Below, piece by piece: positions 5,933-7,325 of a stretch of DNA of 7,325 bases. The translations under genes were made by a program, and so were the position numbers. How positions within the stretch are numbered: position 1 is the stretch's first letter; every line of letters starts with the position of its first letter. The notes beneath the pieces were generated by a model. It did not search any database, was not told the DNA's origin, and saw only the letters and a list, made by a program, of their open reading frames with translations. Location of the stretch: positions 1-7,325 of the forward strand of contig PITX01000062.1 in assembly GCA_017577345.1 (NCBI GenBank). Reading direction: 5' to 3'. The stretch is from Clostridiales bacterium (GTDB taxonomy: Bacteria > Bacillota > Clostridia > Oscillospirales > Oscillospiraceae).

Positions 5933-6055
5933 GTATGAAATTTTATGGGGTATGTAACCTGGTGAGCCGCGCTCCCAGCTGAGCTAATCGCCCTTATGGA
6001 ATTTTTTGGGAGTATGAAACCGAGTGGGTCGCACTCCCGGCTGAGCAAATGACCC
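5933..6055 (-). repeat. Two degenerate tandem copies of the tRNA-Ala 5' half and leader
   Basis: Read on the minus strand, blocks starting at 6055 and 5993 align with each other over their full length and with the tRNA gene that starts at 5932. Each begins with a GGGYSATT-like acceptor strand and a TCAGCYGGGAG D-arm segment, then a GGTT(A/T)CATAC tract, then a CCCAWAAAATTYCATA leader. The spacings are 62 and 61 bases. The middle copy keeps GGGCGATTAGCTCAGCTGGG almost intact; the distal copy is more decayed (GGGTCATTTGCTCAG). Neither has a T arm or CCA, so they are not functional tRNAs. They fill most of the space upstream of the tRNA. Confidence 0.85.
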
Positions 6056-6076
6056 ATGTTTCTTTGCGTTTGGGTT

Positions 6077-6104
6077 ATTATAACACATCCTTACGAAAAT
6101 GCAA
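6077..6104 (-). promoter_or_regulatory. Minus-strand promoter for the tRNA-Ala transcript
   Basis: On the minus strand a perfect TATAAT -10 (6077-6082) lies 16 bases from a weak -35, TTGCAT (6099-6104). Transcription would start near 6070 and pass through both degenerate tRNA copies before reaching the real tRNA. An inverted repeat, CGAAAATGC (6094-6102) and GCATTTTCG (6136-6144), spans the -35 side. Confidence 0.6.
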
Positions 6105-6114
6105 TCCTTTTTTT

Positions 6115-6172
6115 GCATGGTGTGCGGCAATTTTCGCATTTTCGCATGGTGTGCTGCAATTTCTGCACCTGC
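6115..6172. repeat. 29-base tandem direct repeat between divergent promoters
   Basis: GCATGGTGTGC-G-GCAATTT at 6115-6133 recurs as GCATGGTGTGC-T-GCAATTT at 6144-6162, with 18 of 19 positions identical. The two units abut with a 29-base period. The location between the tRNA promoter and the promoter of the next gene would suit a regulator-binding site, but nothing identifies a regulator. Confidence 0.7.
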
Positions 6173-6189
6173 TTTCCCTCCGGAAAAGC

Positions 6190-6218
6190 TTGCGTTTGAC
6201 GGATTTGCGTGGTATGAT
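6190..6218 (+). promoter_or_regulatory. Promoter of the EEP-family gene
   Basis: TTGCGT (6190-6195) and TATGAT (6213-6218) are 17 bases apart, and the -10 has an extended TG motif (6210-6211). The start codon follows at 6242 with AAAGGAGG (6226-6233) in between, giving a short untranslated leader. Confidence 0.6.
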
Positions 6219-6241
6219 ACTTGAAAAAGGAGGCGCGTTCT

Positions 6242-7325
6242 ATGGATCAACCGATTATCTCTCCCGAACAGGACGACATGCTCCGCGAATTTGATCTTCC
6301 GGAGGCAGATCTGACAGAAGTATATTTGCCCGATGAGGAGGAGCCTACCGGGGCTCTCCCTTCCGCGGACGAAATTCTCCATGAATTTGACCTTCCGGAC
6401 GCTGAGGCGGCAGAAGAATATCCCCCGGTGGAGGAAATCTCCCGCGAAACGCCTCTGTCCGGCGAAGAAATGCCGACCGATCCGCTGGCAGAGGCCGACG
6501 AGCTGCCCGATCTGTTCCCACCGGAGGCGTACCGCGGCGAAAATGATGATGACGAAAATAGGGACGAAAATACGACCGTTGTGGAGCGTCCGGTGCAGAA
6601 GAAAAAATCGACCGCACGCAAGGTGCTGCATGTTTTTGCCGTGATCGGCAAGTATGTGCTTGCTCTTGTTCTCGTTGCGGCGATTGCCGTTGCAGGGCTG
6701 TTCGGCTATCTGACGCTGGCGGAATACAATCCCGCTCACGCTGAGGTCGCACAGCGCGGTGCCGTGACCGTACCCGACAAGTTTAACGGCAATTCGCTCT
6801 CGATCCTCACCTTCAACACCGGCTACGGCGCACTTGGCGAGGCGGCGGACTTCTTTATGGACGGCGGCAAATCCGTCAACCCCGACTCCGTGGAGCAGGT
6901 AAAGAACAATATGCTCGGTATTGAAGCGATCGTCCGCAGTGCCGATGCCGATTTTGTCTTCCTGCAGGAGCTGGATACCGATTCCGACCGCAGCTATGAG
7001 CTCAACCAGTGGCTGCAGTATGAATATGATCTGGAGGACTATGAAAGCCGTTTTGCAATGAACTATTCCTGCGACTATGTCCCCTATCCGCTACCCGAAA
7101 CCATCGGCAAGGTTCACAGCGGCATTGCGACCTTCAGCCGCTACGACATCTCCTCCGCTACGCGCTACAGCCTGCCCTGTCCGTTCTCATGGCCGACCCG
7201 CGTTGCCAATCTGAAACGCTGTATGCTCGTCACGCGGATCCCGCTCGCAGGTAAGGAGGAGCAGGAGCTGGTGCTCATCAACTTCCACCTGGAAGCGTAT
7301 GATGACGGTGAGGGTAAGGCAGCGC
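6242..7325 (+). CDS. Membrane-anchored endonuclease/exonuclease/phosphatase (EEP) family protein, 3' end missing
   Basis: At least 361 residues, open at the window end. Residues 1-118 form an acidic, probably disordered tail with a duplicated EFDLP motif (residues 12-30 and 43-62). A basic stretch KKKSTARK (120-127) precedes one transmembrane helix (about 138-159), so by the positive-inside rule the tail is cytoplasmic and the catalytic domain outside. EEP (DNase I-like) motifs: SILTFNTGYG with N192, FLQELD with Q242 and the metal-binding E243, SGIATFSRYD (293-302), and LINFHLE with N347 and H349. The final SDH-type motif should lie beyond the window. Family members hydrolyse phosphodiesters or phosphomonoesters in nucleic acids, inositol phosphates or lipids; the substrate cannot be told here. 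The start ATG has a strong AAAGGAGG site 8 bases upstream. The gene is host-type, with no mobility features. Confidence 0.88.
   Translation, partial: MDQPIISPEQDDMLREFDLPEADLTEVYLPDEEEPTGALPSADEILHEFDLPDAEAAEEYPPVEEISRETPLSGEEMPTDPLAEADELPDLFPPEAYRGENDDDENRDENTTVVERPVQKKKSTARKVLHVFAVIGKYVLALVLVAAIAVAGLFGYLTLAEYNPAHAEVAQRGAVTVPDKFNGNSLSILTFNTGYGALGEAADFFMDGGKSVNPDSVEQVKNNMLGIEAIVRSADADFVFLQELDTDSDRSYELNQWLQYEYDLEDYESRFAMNYSCDYVPYPLPETIGKVHSGIATFSRYDISSATRYSLPCPFSWPTRVANLKRCMLVTRIPLAGKEEQELVLINFHLEAYDDGEGKAA
6275..6427 (+). repeat. Duplicated EFDLP coding repeat in the EEP gene
   Basis: Two in-frame copies with a period of 96 bases (32 residues) encode DDMLREFDLPEADLTEVYLP and DEILHEFDLPDAEAAEEYPP. 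The similarity is visible at both the DNA and protein level. A weaker ELPDLFPPE follows near residue 90. Confidence 0.75.

Noticed and set aside
5933..6055. Additional functional tRNA genes
   Set aside because: Only acceptor and D-arm strands are recognisable; there is no T arm, matching acceptor 3' strand or CCA.
5933..6172. CRISPR array
   Set aside because: The repeats are few, degenerate, derived from tRNA sequence or abutting without spacers, and no cas gene is present.
5984..6739. Minus-strand ORF of 251 codons
   Set aside because: It runs antisense through the EEP gene, the promoters and the tRNA repeats, is rich in arginine/histidine without domain pattern, and lacks a ribosome binding site. 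The plus-strand EEP frame has clear motifs.

Overview
The window looks like a piece of a Firmicutes (Clostridia) chromosome, probably from the gut Oscillospiraceae/Ruminococcaceae group. This is inferred from strong AAGGAGG-type ribosome binding sites, moderate GC content, and the protein families present; no marker gene fixes the species. It holds the right-hand part of an integrated mobilizable element, then a short junction, a tRNA-Ala gene, and the start of a host-type gene that runs off the end.

Region 1 (1-1303): a two-gene cassette resembling a type IV AbiE toxin-antitoxin pair. A candidate antitoxin gene is followed 12 bases later by a nucleotidyltransferase toxin of the AbiEii/AbiGii family. 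A strong intrinsic terminator closes the cassette.

Region 2 (1334-5723): a tightly packed plus-strand operon of mobility genes. In order: a MobC-like accessory protein, a MobA/MobP-type relaxase (GTG start, overlapping mobC by 40 bases), a ParB/Spo0J-like protein, a 69-residue small protein, and a large serine recombinase whose start overlaps the small ORF. A strong terminator follows. MobC and relaxase would process oriT for transfer by a helper conjugation machine, and the recombinase would excise and insert the element. No coupling protein or type IV secretion genes are visible, so an integrative mobilizable element (IME) of the Tn4451/Tn5397-recombinase type is the best reading. Region 1 is probably its stabilising or defensive cargo. 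The left end lies outside the window. Two long inverted repeats are embedded inside coding sequence, one in mobC and one in parB, and neither is explained by ordinary gene structure.

Region 3 (5724-6241): the presumed right junction of the element, then a minus-strand tRNA-Ala(CGC) with its own terminator. Behind the tRNA lie two decayed tandem copies of its 5' half plus leader, with a period of 61-62 bases. Next come a minus-strand promoter with a perfect -10, a 29-base tandem repeat, and a plus-strand promoter for the last gene.

Region 4 (6242-7325, open at the end): a membrane-anchored endonuclease/exonuclease/phosphatase (EEP) family protein. Its long acidic cytoplasmic tail carries a duplicated EFDLP motif. 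The gene is cut by the window end.
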